Of a DNA stretch of 6,778 nucleotides, positions 1-6,686 are shown piece after piece; the first letter of the stretch is position 1, and every line of letters begins with the position of its first letter. The notes beneath the pieces are model-generated. The model saw only the letters and a program-made list of their open reading frames with translations. It was not told the DNA's origin and did no database searches. The translations under genes and the position numbers were made by a program. Source of the stretch: an uncultured Lachnospiraceae bacterium (GTDB lineage Bacteria; Bacillota_A; Clostridia; Lachnospirales; Lachnospiraceae); NCBI GenBank assembly GCA_900556645.1, contig USPJ01000063.1, positions 1 through 6,778 on the forward strand, given 5' to 3'.

Positions 1-525
1 GAATACGCATTGGAGGAAATCCTTTTTATACCAAATAGCTGTCCGCCCCACAAAAGCAGTGCGGAGATGGCGGATGCCCATATGCGTCTGGAAATGGTCA
101 ATTTAGCGATTCAGGGAAACCCACGATTTAGCTGTAGTGACAGGGAGATAAAAAAGGGCGGACTGAGTTTTACTTATGAGACTATGACGGAACTAAAGGA
201 AGAGGAGCCGGATACGGAGTTTTATTTTTTGATGGGAGCCGATTCCTTAAAAGATTTCCGAAAATGGAAAAATGCTAAGATTATCACAGAGAAATGTAAA
301 ATTCTTGCAGCAATGCGGGATGAGATGGATGACAGGGATGTGATGCGGCTGGCAAAAGAACTGTCCGCAGAGTATCGGGCAGAATTTTTCCTGTTAAAGA
401 TTCCGCCTACGAATATTTCCTCCACCCAGATACGTGAAAATATCCGTCAGGGACAGAGTATCAGTGGATTGGTTCCGGCGGAAGTGGAAACTTATATACA
501 AAAGCATCATTTATATCGAGGGTAA
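1..525 (+). CDS. nadD: Nicotinate-nucleotide adenylyltransferase, 5'-truncated by the window edge
   Basis: This enzyme transfers AMP from ATP to nicotinate mononucleotide, giving deamido-NAD in cytoplasmic NAD synthesis. The frame is open from base 1, and 174 residues are visible before the TAA at 523-525. Family signatures in order are FIPNSCPPHK near the start (the substrate-loop region), MGADSLKDFRKW in the middle and ISSTQIR near the C-terminus, the last being the conserved ATP-binding motif of nucleotidylyltransferases. The family is about 200 residues long, so roughly the first 25-30 residues, with the N-terminal GxFxPxHxGH motif, should lie upstream of the window. The TTG at position 10 is an internal leucine codon, not a start. 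The gene ends 4 bases before yqeK, which suggests co-transcription and perhaps translational coupling. NadD and YqeK are neighbours, and sometimes fused, in many Firmicutes. Confidence 0.95.
   Translation, partial: EYALEEILFIPNSCPPHKSSAEMADAHMRLEMVNLAIQGNPRFSCSDREIKKGGLSFTYETMTELKEEEPDTEFYFLMGADSLKDFRKWKNAKIITEKCKILAAMRDEMDDRDVMRLAKELSAEYRAEFFLLKIPPTNISSTQIRENIRQGQSISGLVPAEVETYIQKHHLYRG
518..522 (+). promoter_or_regulatory. Ribosome binding site deciding the yqeK start
   Basis: GAGGG ends 7 bases before the ATG at 530 and overlaps the last codons of nadD. The open frame continues upstream to an ATG at 434, but that start lies inside nadD and has no comparable Shine-Dalgarno sequence. This supports 530 as the true start. 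Confidence 0.75.
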
Positions 526-529
526 GAAA

Positions 530-1099
530 ATGAATCAGATTTTTGAAGACATTATGAAGAAACTGGAAAAAGAGCTGGATGAGAAACGTTATCAGCACAC
601 CATAGGCGTTACCTATACCGCGGCCAGTCTTGCCATGCGTTACGGTGAAAATATGCAGGCAGCCATTTTAGCAGGATTGCTTCATGACTGTGCCAAGGGG
701 ATTCCTAACGAGGAAAAGTTAGAGCTCTGTAAGAAATACGGTATTTTGGTAACCGATGTAGAAAAGGAGAATCCTTCCCTGCTTCATGCAAAGCTGGGAG
801 CATATATTGCCAGAGAACAATACGGTGTGGCAGATGATGATGTATTACATGCCATTTACGTGCATACAACGGGAGAGCCAGGCATGAATACTCTGGATAA
901 AATTATCTATGTGGCAGATTTTATAGAGCCGAATCGTGATGAGGCACCGAATCTGGAATATGTCCGTAAAATTGCATTCTGGGATTTGAATCAGGCAATG
1001 GAAGAAATCCTGTCCGCAACATTGCAATATCTGGAAAAAAGCAGTAAGAAAATAGATCCTATGACGCAGAAAACATATGAATATTACACCACAAAGTAA
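530..1099 (+). CDS. yqeK: YqeK-family HD-domain hydrolase (symmetrical diadenosine tetraphosphate hydrolase)
   Basis: This is a 189-residue HD-domain metal-dependent phosphohydrolase. The metal-ligand pattern is complete: H23 in RYQHTIGV, H52-D53 in AGLLHDCAKG, H86 in LLHAKLG, H112 in YVHTTGEPGM and D130 in IIYVADFIEP. YqeK proteins have been shown to split Ap4A symmetrically into two ADP using a di-iron centre. That activity is assigned here by family, not seen directly. No signal peptide or membrane segment is apparent, so the protein is expected in the cytoplasm. The start at 530 is preferred over an in-frame ATG at 434 because of the GAGGG site at 518-522 and because the family alignment begins close to this methionine. 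It lies 4 bases after nadD and 26 bases before rsfS, the usual clostridial order. Confidence 0.93.
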   Translation: MNQIFEDIMKKLEKELDEKRYQHTIGVTYTAASLAMRYGENMQAAILAGLLHDCAKGIPNEEKLELCKKYGILVTDVEKENPSLLHAKLGAYIAREQYGVADDDVLHAIYVHTTGEPGMNTLDKIIYVADFIEPNRDEAPNLEYVRKIAFWDLNQAMEEILSATLQYLEKSSKKIDPMTQKTYEYYTTK

Positions 1100-1125
1100 A
1101 GGTAGCGAAACAGAGGAGGAACAGT

Positions 1126-1476
1126 ATGGAACAGTCCAAAGAAATGGTAAAAATAGCCGCAAAGGCATTAGAAGAGAAAAAAGCAGAGGATATCCGGGTG
1201 ATTGATATCCGCGAAATCTCTACCATTGCAGATTTTTTTGTCATTGCAAACGGAACCAATCAGAATCAGCTTCAGGCAATGAGAGATGCGGTAGACGAGG
1301 AATTGTATAAAGCCGGCTATCACACCAAACAGGTGGAAGGAAATCAGAACTCCAGTTGGGTGTTGATGGATTACAATGACATTATCGTTCACATTTTTTC
1401 CAAAGAAGACCGTCTTTTCTATGATTTAGAGCGGATGTGGACAGATGGAAAGACGGTTGCTCTGGAGGAACTGTAA
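1126..1476 (+). CDS. rsfS: Ribosome silencing factor RsfS (Iojap/YbeB family)
   Basis: This 116-residue protein binds ribosomal protein uL14 on the large subunit and blocks joining with the small subunit, lowering translation in starvation or stationary phase. Family signatures are ADFFVI at residues 35-40, the core WVLMDYNDIIVHIF at 78-91 and RLFYDLERMW at 96-105. The length is normal for bacterial RsfS (about 105-120). The start is well fixed: AGAGGAGGA at 1112-1120 lies 5 bases before the ATG. It is the last gene of the nadD-yqeK-rsfS group in this window. No hairpin terminator is visible between its stop codon and the promoter and riboswitch of pflB, which begin about 10 bases later. Confidence 0.95.
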   Translation: MEQSKEMVKIAAKALEEKKAEDIRVIDIREISTIADFFVIANGTNQNQLQAMRDAVDEELYKAGYHTKQVEGNQNSSWVLMDYNDIIVHIFSKEDRLFYDLERMWTDGKTVALEEL

Positions 1477-1485
1477 AAATAAGAC

Positions 1486-1515
1486 TTGACAAAACGGAAG
1501 CATTTATGTTAAAAA
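1486..1515 (+). promoter_or_regulatory. Probable promoter for pflB-pflA
   Basis: A perfect TTGACA -35 box lies at 1486-1491. The best -10 match at suitable spacing is TAAAAA at 1510-1515 (18-base spacer, 4 of 6 consensus). TTAAAA at 1509-1514 with a 17-base spacer is an alternative. A start about 7 bases downstream would fall near 1522, exactly where P1 of the riboswitch begins, which supports the assignment. The -10 box is weak. Confidence 0.55.
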
Positions 1516-1521
1516 TGAATA

Positions 1522-1590
1522 TGTTATATGACTGACGGAAGTGGAAGAACCACATGGAGTATAACAGGAACCAATGCCGACCGTCTGGGC
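1522..1590 (+). ncRNA. ZTP riboswitch aptamer (pfl motif) upstream of pflB
   Basis: This RNA aptamer senses ZMP/ZTP (AICAR phosphates), which accumulate when 10-formyl-tetrahydrofolate is scarce. All parts of the known fold can be drawn. P1 pairs TGTTATA (1522-1528) with TATAACA (1560-1566). The conserved GACTGACGG strand lies at 1530-1538. P2 pairs GTGG (1541-1544) with CCAC (1550-1553), followed by the conserved ATGGAGT at 1554-1560. P3 pairs GCC (1576-1578) with GGC (1588-1590). The pseudoknot pairs GACGG (1534-1538) with CCGTC (1581-1585) inside the conserved CCGTCTGGGC. Compared with the frequent GGCG/CGCC version of this pseudoknot, one G-C pair has become A-U with pairing kept, which argues for a functional RNA. 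The class was originally named for its position upstream of pfl genes, as here. Confidence 0.93.
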
Positions 1591-1620
1591 GAAAGAAGCC
1601 CGGATATGTCGGCTTCTTTT
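1576..1620 (+). terminator. Expression platform of the ZTP riboswitch: terminator and competing hairpin
   Basis: Two mutually exclusive structures can be drawn. The terminator pairs GCCGAC (1576-1581) with GTCGGC (1608-1613) and has an inner helix CTGGGC (1585-1590) with GCCCGG (1598-1603). It is followed by TTCTTTT at 1614-1620, and it uses the same bases as P3 and the pseudoknot. The alternative pairs AAAGAAGCC (1592-1600) with GGCTTCTTT (1611-1619), 9 perfect base pairs. It hides the U-run and leaves the aptamer intact. The simplest reading is an ON switch: ligand holds the aptamer, the 9-bp hairpin forms and transcription continues. The base pairing is seen directly, while the switching direction is inferred from known ZTP switches. 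Confidence 0.75.
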
Positions 1621-1640
1621 ATGTTTAATTTTGGAATCAT

Positions 1641-1647
1641 AAGGAGG
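1641..1647 (+). promoter_or_regulatory. Ribosome binding site deciding the pflB start
   Basis: AAGGAGG ends 9 bases before the ATG at 1657. The open frame extends upstream to an ATG at 1528, but those 43 codons run through the riboswitch and show no similarity to pyruvate formate-lyase. Confidence 0.9.
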
Positions 1648-1656
1648 TATACTGTT

Positions 1657-3885
1657 ATGCAAAATCCATGGAGAACTTTCCAAACAGGAGCATGGGAACA
1701 GGAAATTAACGTAAGAGATTTTATTCAGAAAAACTACACACCTTATAACGGTGACGAAGCTTTCCTTACAGGACCAACCGCAGATACTACGGCTCTCTGG
1801 GAGCAGGTATTGGAGTTGTCAAAAAAAGAGCGGGAAGCCGGAGGGGTACTGGATATGGATACAAAGGTCATATCCACCATTACATCCCATGGTCCCGGAT
1901 ATCTGGACAAGGAGAAAGAAAAGATTGTGGGCTTTCAGACGGAAAAGCCTTTGAAACGTGCCCTTCAGCCTTACGGGGGAATTCGCATGGCAGTAAAAGC
2001 CTGCAAAGACAACGGCTATGAAGTAGATGATGAGGTGGTGGAATATTTTACTACCCACCGGAAAACCCATAATGCCGGAGTTTTCGATGCCTATACACCG
2101 GAAATGCGGGCATGCCGCAGCAACCATATTATTACGGGACTGCCGGATGCTTATGGAAGGGGACGCATCATTGGAGATTACCGCCGTGTAGCCCTCTATG
2201 GAACGGATCGTTTGATAGAAGATAAAAGAGAACAGTTAAACACCACAAGAACCATTATGTATTCCGATGTAATTCGGGAAAGGGAAGAATTATCCGAGCA
2301 GATTCGTGCCTTGGAAATGCTGGCAAAATTGGCTGAAATCTACGGCTGTGACATCTCAAAGCCGGCATCCAACACCTTAGAAGCAACGCAAGCAGTTTAC
2401 TTTGGATATCTGGCTGCGGTAAAAGAGCAGAATGGAGCAGCCATGAGTCTGGGAAGGACCTCTACCTTTTTGGATATTTATTCAGAGAGGGATTTGGCAG
2501 AAGGAACCTTTACGGAACAGGAAATTCAGGAAATTATAGATCAGTTTGTAATGAAGCTGCGTATGATAAAATTTGCCAGGACCCCGGAGTATAACCAGTT
2601 ATTTGCCGGAGACCCAACATGGGTTACGGAATCCTTGGGCGGCATTGGAATTGACGGACGCCACATGGTAACCAAGATGTCCTACCGTTATCTGAATACC
2701 TTAAATAATATCGGTGCAGCACCGGAACCGAATATGACGGTGCTCTGGTCGGTTCAACTTCCGGAGAACTGGAAACGGTTCTGTGGGGACATCTCCATAA
2801 AACACTCGGCAATCCAGTATGAAAATGACGATATTATGCGTGTTGTCCACGGAGATGATTACGGCATTGCCTGTTGTGTATCTTCTATGCGAATCGGAAA
2901 AGAAATGCAATTTTTTGGAGCAAGGGCAAATCTTGCAAAGTGTCTGCTGTATGCAATTAACGGTGGCGTGGATGAAATGAGCGGACAACAGGTGGGACCG
3001 AAATACCGCCCCATTACTTCCGAATATTTAGACTATGATGAAGTAATGGAAAAATATAAAGAAATGATGAAATGGCTTGCAAATGTATATGTGAATACTT
3101 TGAACATCATTCATTATATGCATGATAAATATTGCTATGAACGTTTACAGATGTCTCTTCATGACAAGCGGGTAAAACGCTGGTTTGCCACCGGAATTGC
3201 AGGGTTATCCGTAGTGGCAGATTCTTTGTCTGCTATCAAATATGCCAAGGTAAGAACTATCCGTAATGAGCAGGGAATGGTAGTAGATTATGAGGTGGAA
3301 GGAGACTTCCCGAAATACGGAAATGATGATGACCGGGTAGATGAAATCGCCAAAGACGTCTTACATACCTTTATTCAATACTTGAAAGGGAACCATACTT
3401 ACCGAGGTGGAATCCAGACAACCTCGATTTTAACCATTACCTCCAATGTGACTTACGGAAAAAACACCGGTGCCACACCGGACGGAAGAAAGGCAGGGGA
3501 GGCCTTTGCACCGGGAGCCAATCCAATGCATGGAAGGGATACCAACGGAGCAGTTGCATCTTTAGCTTCCGTAGCAAAATTGCCGTTTATGGATGCTCAG
3601 GATGGTATTTCCAATACCTTTTCCATCGTACCGGATGCATTGGGAAAGACAGAAGAGGAGAGAATCTCCAATCTGGTTGCACTTTTGGATGGTTATTCCT
3701 TAAAGGGAGGTCATCATCTGAATGTGAATGTATTCCAGAGAGAGACACTTTTGGACGCTCAAAAGCACCCTGAGAAATATCCGCAGTTGACCATTCGGGT
3801 GTCTGGATATGCGGTTAATTTTATTAAACTTACAAAAAAACAGCAGGATGAGGTCATCGCCAGAACCTTCCATGAAAGAATGTAA
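1657..3885 (+). CDS. pflB: Pyruvate formate-lyase (formate C-acetyltransferase), glycyl radical enzyme
   Basis: This oxygen-sensitive cytoplasmic enzyme converts pyruvate and CoA to acetyl-CoA and formate. The 742-residue protein follows E. coli PflB along its whole length. The catalytic cysteine pair is C406-C407 in IACCVSSM, and the glycyl radical residue is G717 in RVSGYAV, 26 residues from the C-terminus as expected. Other recognisable blocks are [55 protein letters not shown] and [10 protein letters not shown]. The CC pair and close overall match point to true PFL rather than a choline, glycerol or ketobutyrate-type glycyl radical enzyme, which lack the CC pair or differ in these blocks. 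The start at 1657 is set by AAGGAGG at 1641-1647. Expression is probably controlled by the ZTP riboswitch directly upstream. The activase pflA follows after 12 bases. Confidence 0.97.
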   Translation: MQNPWRTFQTGAWEQEINVRDFIQKNYTPYNGDEAFLTGPTADTTALWEQVLELSKKEREAGGVLDMDTKVISTITSHGPGYLDKEKEKIVGFQTEKPLKRALQPYGGIRMAVKACKDNGYEVDDEVVEYFTTHRKTHNAGVFDAYTPEMRACRSNHIITGLPDAYGRGRIIGDYRRVALYGTDRLIEDKREQLNTTRTIMYSDVIREREELSEQIRALEMLAKLAEIYGCDISKPASNTLEATQAVYFGYLAAVKEQNGAAMSLGRTSTFLDIYSERDLAEGTFTEQEIQEIIDQFVMKLRMIKFARTPEYNQLFAGDPTWVTESLGGIGIDGRHMVTKMSYRYLNTLNNIGAAPEPNMTVLWSVQLPENWKRFCGDISIKHSAIQYENDDIMRVVHGDDYGIACCVSSMRIGKEMQFFGARANLAKCLLYAINGGVDEMSGQQVGPKYRPITSEYLDYDEVMEKYKEMMKWLANVYVNTLNIIHYMHDKYCYERLQMSLHDKRVKRWFATGIAGLSVVADSLSAIKYAKVRTIRNEQGMVVDYEVEGDFPKYGNDDDRVDEIAKDVLHTFIQYLKGNHTYRGGIQTTSILTITSNVTYGKNTGATPDGRKAGEAFAPGANPMHGRDTNGAVASLASVAKLPFMDAQDGISNTFSIVPDALGKTEEERISNLVALLDGYSLKGGHHLNVNVFQRETLLDAQKHPEKYPQLTIRVSGYAVNFIKLTKKQQDEVIARTFHERM

Positions 3886-3897
3886 GGAGAAACTGCC

Positions 3898-4629
3898 ATG
3901 ATAGGAAAAATACATTCATTAGAAAGCTTTGGAACGGTAGATGGTCCAGGAGTCCGTTATGTGGTATTTTTTCAAGGCTGTCCCATGCGATGTGCTTATT
4001 GCCACAATCCCGATACATGGAATCTGGAAGAGGGAACCGAAATTTCTTCCGAAGAAATCTTGGGAAATTATGAGAAGAATAAAGTGTTTTATCGAAACGG
4101 AGGAATTACCGCCACCGGAGGTGAGCCTTTGATGCAGTTGGATTTTTTGATAGACCTCTTTTCAGAAGCAAAGAAAAAGCGAATCCATACTTGCTTGGAC
4201 ACCTCAGGAATCCTTTTTGATGAAACGAAAAAGGAAAAATTTCAGGAATTGACAGCCGTTACGGATTTGGTCATGCTGGACATCAAGCATATGCAAGATA
4301 CAGAACATCGAAAACTGACCGGACATTCCAATCAAAATGTATTTGCCTTTGCGGAATTTTTAAGAGAACAAAAAGTGTCCATGAGAATCCGTCATGTGGT
4401 AGTGCCGGAAATCACATTGTTGAAAGAAGAATTGACTCAGTTGGGAAATTATCTGAAAGGATTTCCGAATTTAGAGAAGGTAGAAGTCCTTGCATATCAT
4501 GCTCTGGGTAAAATGAAATATGATGCATTGGGACTGGAGTATCCGCTTACAGGAGTTCCGCAGGTATCCAGAGAAAAAGCCGCTTGGGCAGAATATGTGA
4601 TAAAAGAAGCAATGAAAGAAGAAAGCTAA
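3898..4629 (+). CDS. pflA: Pyruvate formate-lyase activating enzyme (radical SAM)
   Basis: This activase uses a [4Fe-4S] cluster and S-adenosylmethionine to abstract a hydrogen from the PflB glycine (G717), making the active radical enzyme. The 243-residue length matches E. coli PflA (246). The radical SAM motif CxxxCxxC is C28, C32, C35 in QGCPMRCAYCHNPDTW. The SAM-binding TGGEP is at residues 73-77, and TVDGPGVR at 13-20 is typical of the family. There is no second ferredoxin-like cluster insert, consistent with the short PFL activase type rather than the larger activases of other glycyl radical enzymes. GGAG at 3886-3889 lies 8 bases before the ATG. The gene is 12 bases after pflB and surely co-transcribed. 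An oddity is HVVVPEITLLKEE at about 166-178, where relatives usually have a VVPG(I/W)(T/S)D-like sequence. The protein ends just before a hairpin terminator. Confidence 0.95.
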   Translation: MIGKIHSLESFGTVDGPGVRYVVFFQGCPMRCAYCHNPDTWNLEEGTEISSEEILGNYEKNKVFYRNGGITATGGEPLMQLDFLIDLFSEAKKKRIHTCLDTSGILFDETKKEKFQELTAVTDLVMLDIKHMQDTEHRKLTGHSNQNVFAFAEFLREQKVSMRIRHVVVPEITLLKEELTQLGNYLKGFPNLEKVEVLAYHALGKMKYDALGLEYPLTGVPQVSREKAAWAEYVIKEAMKEES

Positions 4630-4633
4630 AAAG

Positions 4634-4667
4634 AAAAGGTATCTCAATTCAATCGAGATACCTTTTT
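4634..4667. terminator. Bidirectional intrinsic terminator between pflA and citrate synthase
   Basis: GGTATCTC (4638-4645) pairs with GAGATACC (4655-4662) around a 9-base loop. The helix can be extended by AAAA/TTTT on the outside. On the plus strand it is followed by TTTTT (4663-4667). On the minus strand it is followed by TTTTCTTTTT (complement of 4628-4637). It can therefore end both the pfl operon and the convergent citrate synthase transcript, whose stop codon is only a few bases away. Confidence 0.9.
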
Positions 4668-4671
4668 GTGA

Positions 4672-6036
4672 TTATCGTTGATCCATAGGAATAAATTCTC
4701 TGTGGTCACACACGTTCTTATATGCAGGACGCATAATTTTGCCATTGTAAGACAACTCCTCCAAACGGTGAGCACTCCAGCCGGCAATACGTGCGATGGC
4801 GAAGATTGGTGTATACAGTTCTAACGGTAAATCCAGCATACTGTATGCGAAACCGGAGAAGAAGTCTACATTTGGGCTGACACCCTTGTAAATCTTTCTT
4901 TCCTCTGCAATTACCTTCGGTGCCAAACGTTCCACCGTAGCATACAGTGCAAATTCTTCTTCCAATCCTTTTTCCTTGGATAATTCTTCTACAAAGCTGC
5001 GGAAGATAACCGCACGGGGATCGGAAAGAGAATAAACGGCATGACCCATACCATAGATAAGACCCGCATGGTCAAATGCTTCTTTGTTTAAAAGTGCTTT
5101 CAGATATCGGCTGACTTCTTCTTCATCCGTCCAGTCTTTTACCTGTTCCTTCATATCCTCAAACATCCGTACCACCTTGATGTTGGCACCACCGTGTTTC
5201 GGACCTTTCAGAGAACCGATGGCTGCGGCAATGGCAGAGTAGGTGTCTGTACCGGAGGAAGATACCAGATGAGTCGTAAAGGTGGAGTTGTTACCTCCGC
5301 CGTGTTCCATGTGAAGAATTAATGCGGTATCTAATAATTTTGCCTCCAACGGTGTATACTTACTATCAGGACGCAATACGTGTAAAATCGTCTCTGCGGT
5401 AGATAACTCCGGCTGCGGAGAATGAATAAATAAGCTGGCACCGTCATGATAATGTTTATATGCCTGATATCCGTAAACAGAAAGCAACGGAAACAGACTG
5501 ATTAACTGTAAACACTGACGAAGTACATTCGGAACGGAAATATCGTCTGCACGGTCATCATAGGAATACAGGGTCAAAACGCTTCTTGCCAAAGTGTTCA
5601 TCATATCCTTGCTGGGTGCTTTCATAATGATATCCCGCACAAAGCTGGTAGGAAGCGTACGGTATTCGCTGAGGAGACGACAAAAGGATTCCAGTTCCTT
5701 TTTATTTGGAAGTTTGCCGAACAGCAGAAGATATGTACACTCTTCAAATCCGAAATGACTCTTAGGATGAATACCTTTGACAATATCCTGTACATTGTAG
5801 CCCCGATAATAGAGACGTCCGTCAGCAGGAACAGAAACACCGTCCACAATCTGAGTGGAACATACATCGGAGATTTCGGTCAGTCCGACTAAAACACCTT
5901 TTCCGTTTAAATCACGCAGACCTCGTTTGACATCATATTCCGTATATAATTCAGGATTAATCGTAGCTGCCTGAGTGCACAGCTTTGAAAATTCCATAAT
6001 CTCTGGGGTAAGTTCGCTAAATTTATTTGTTGCCAT
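4672..6036 (-). CDS. gltA: Citrate synthase (Si-type; citrate/2-methylcitrate synthase family)
   Basis: This enzyme condenses acetyl-CoA with oxaloacetate to give citrate. The 454-residue protein carries the full catalytic set: H281 in GPKHGGAN, H332 in YGMGHAVYS and D391 in NVDFFSG, matching H264, H305 and D362 of the E. coli enzyme. H245 in HMEHGGGNNSTF and R341 in DPRA are further conserved residues. The sequence is somewhat longer than the compact 370-residue bacterial forms, mainly through an N-terminal segment of about 50 residues before the DGRLYYRGY block at 72-80. The start is fixed by a strong AAAGGAGGGG (complement of 6042-6051). The gene is convergent with pflA and divergent from cdd. 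In a fermenter it probably feeds 2-oxoglutarate and glutamate synthesis through a partial citric acid cycle. Methylcitrate synthase activity cannot be excluded, but no prpB or prpD gene is in view. The symbol gltA (or citZ) is by family. Confidence 0.93.
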   Translation of the reverse strand: MATNKFSELTPEIMEFSKLCTQAATINPELYTEYDVKRGLRDLNGKGVLVGLTEISDVCSTQIVDGVSVPADGRLYYRGYNVQDIVKGIHPKSHFGFEECTYLLLFGKLPNKKELESFCRLLSEYRTLPTSFVRDIIMKAPSKDMMNTLARSVLTLYSYDDRADDISVPNVLRQCLQLISLFPLLSVYGYQAYKHYHDGASLFIHSPQPELSTAETILHVLRPDSKYTPLEAKLLDTALILHMEHGGGNNSTFTTHLVSSSGTDTYSAIAAAIGSLKGPKHGGANIKVVRMFEDMKEQVKDWTDEEEVSRYLKALLNKEAFDHAGLIYGMGHAVYSLSDPRAVIFRSFVEELSKEKGLEEEFALYATVERLAPKVIAEERKIYKGVSPNVDFFSGFAYSMLDLPLELYTPIFAIARIAGWSAHRLEELSYNGKIMRPAYKNVCDHREFIPMDQR

Positions 6037-6068
6037 AAATGCCCCTCCTTTAAATCGTTATTCAGCTT

Positions 6069-6097
6069 ATAATAACATTGTATGGATTTTGACACAA
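6069..6097 (-). promoter_or_regulatory. Promoter of the citrate synthase gene
   Basis: On the minus strand TTGTGT (complement of 6092-6097) and TATTAT (complement of 6069-6074) are separated by 17 bases. The -10 box matches 5 of 6 consensus bases and is preceded by TGT, giving an extended -10 (TGnTATTAT) that can offset the weak -35. The predicted start near 6062 leaves a leader of about 26 bases containing the ribosome binding site. Confidence 0.6.
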
Positions 6098-6132
6098 GAA
6101 AAATTAGTCGAATTCAAACTTTTTTAAGAAAA

Positions 6133-6153
6133 TTTTATGGTTATTTCATAAAA
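6133..6153. repeat. AT-rich inverted repeat in the gltA-cdd divergent region
   Basis: TTTTATG (6133-6139) and CATAAAA (6147-6153) form a perfect 7-base inverted repeat with a 7-base spacer. It lies upstream of both divergent genes, so an operator is possible. In such AT-rich DNA a chance palindrome is equally plausible, and no known regulator site is recognised. The rest of the stretch between the gltA promoter and the cdd leader holds A- and T-runs with no gene. Confidence 0.3.
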
Positions 6154-6201
6154 ATTAGGAAAAAAGTACCAAGAAAACAGACGTGGATTTTTTTATGCAA
6201 A

Positions 6202-6207
6202 TATACT
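6202..6207 (+). promoter_or_regulatory. Possible -10 box for cdd
   Basis: TATACT matches the -10 consensus in 5 of 6 bases and lies about 40 bases before the cdd start codon. No good -35 hexamer is found 16-18 bases upstream, so the call is weak. TATAGA at 6210-6215 is an alternative. Confidence 0.3.
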
Positions 6208-6247
6208 AATATAGATTGCATAGATATACAGCAGAGGAGGACAAATT

Positions 6248-6646
6248 ATGGAGGACAGAGAGTTAATAGCAAAGGCGAGAGAAGCGAAGGAGTTTTCTTA
6301 TTCCCCTTATTCGGGATTTCGTGTGGGAGCAGCCCTGCTTGGAAAAAACGGAAAGGTATATCAGGGATGCAATATAGAAAATGCGGCATATACCCCTACC
6401 AACTGTGCGGAACGGACTGCTGTCTTCAATGCAGTTTCTCAGGGTGTGCGGGAATTTGAAGCCATTGCAGTAGTTGGAGACGGAGAGGATTGCCTTGCTC
6501 CCTGCGGTGTATGCAGGCAGGTGTTGATGGAATTTGTCAATCCTTCGGAATTTTATGTCTTGATGGCAGGAAGCGGAGAACAGTATAAAAAAATGACATT
6601 GGAAGAACTGTTTCCGGCAGCTTTTTCCCCTGCAAATCTGGAATAA
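6248..6646 (+). CDS. cdd: Cytidine deaminase (homotetrameric, zinc-dependent)
   Basis: This enzyme deaminates cytidine and deoxycytidine to uridine and deoxyuridine in pyrimidine salvage. The 132-residue protein matches the short tetrameric class, such as B. subtilis Cdd (136 residues). The zinc ligands are C53 in TNCAERTA, and C86 and C89 in PCGVCRQ, with E55 as the proton-shuttling glutamate. These are the same positions as in the B. subtilis enzyme. The substrate-binding FRVGAAL (24-30) and GCNIENAAY (40-48) blocks are present. The start is well supported by AGAGGAGG at 6233-6240, 7 bases before the ATG. The gene seems to be transcribed alone. In many Firmicutes cdd lies with era and dgkA near ybeY, but here it is divergent from citrate synthase, and a separate promoter and FMN riboswitch begin about 40 bases after its stop. 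No hairpin terminator is evident after the gene. Confidence 0.96.
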   Translation: MEDRELIAKAREAKEFSYSPYSGFRVGAALLGKNGKVYQGCNIENAAYTPTNCAERTAVFNAVSQGVREFEAIAVVGDGEDCLAPCGVCRQVLMEFVNPSEFYVLMAGSGEQYKKMTLEELFPAAFSPANLE

Positions 6647-6686
6647 AAATGAAAAGTAAAATTTGAGAAAAATTAGCCAAAAGATA

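Noticed and set aside
10..12. TTG as a start codon for nadD
   Set aside because: The frame is open to base 1, and the residues before it continue the NadD family sequence. It is an internal leucine.
434..529. 32-codon N-terminal extension of yqeK
   Set aside because: It lies inside nadD in another frame, has no good ribosome binding site, and the family sequence begins near the ATG at 530.
845..1168. 107-codon open frame on the minus strand across the yqeK 3' end
   Set aside because: It is antisense to a well-supported gene. Its cysteine- and phenylalanine-rich composition is typical of a shadow frame, and no family is recognised.
1500..1530. Possible Rex or CcpA operator near the pflB promoter
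   Set aside because: The stretch is AT-rich, but no full palindrome matching either regulator's consensus could be found.
6082..6459. 125-codon open frame on the plus strand overlapping cdd
   Set aside because: It runs through AT-rich intergenic DNA into cdd in a different frame. The translation has no family features, and cdd has the good ribosome binding site.
6099..6676. AAAAATTAG occurring three times (6099, 6150, 6668)
   Set aside because: Short AT-only words are expected by chance in these AT-rich intergenic stretches. Spacing is irregular and no partner motif is seen.
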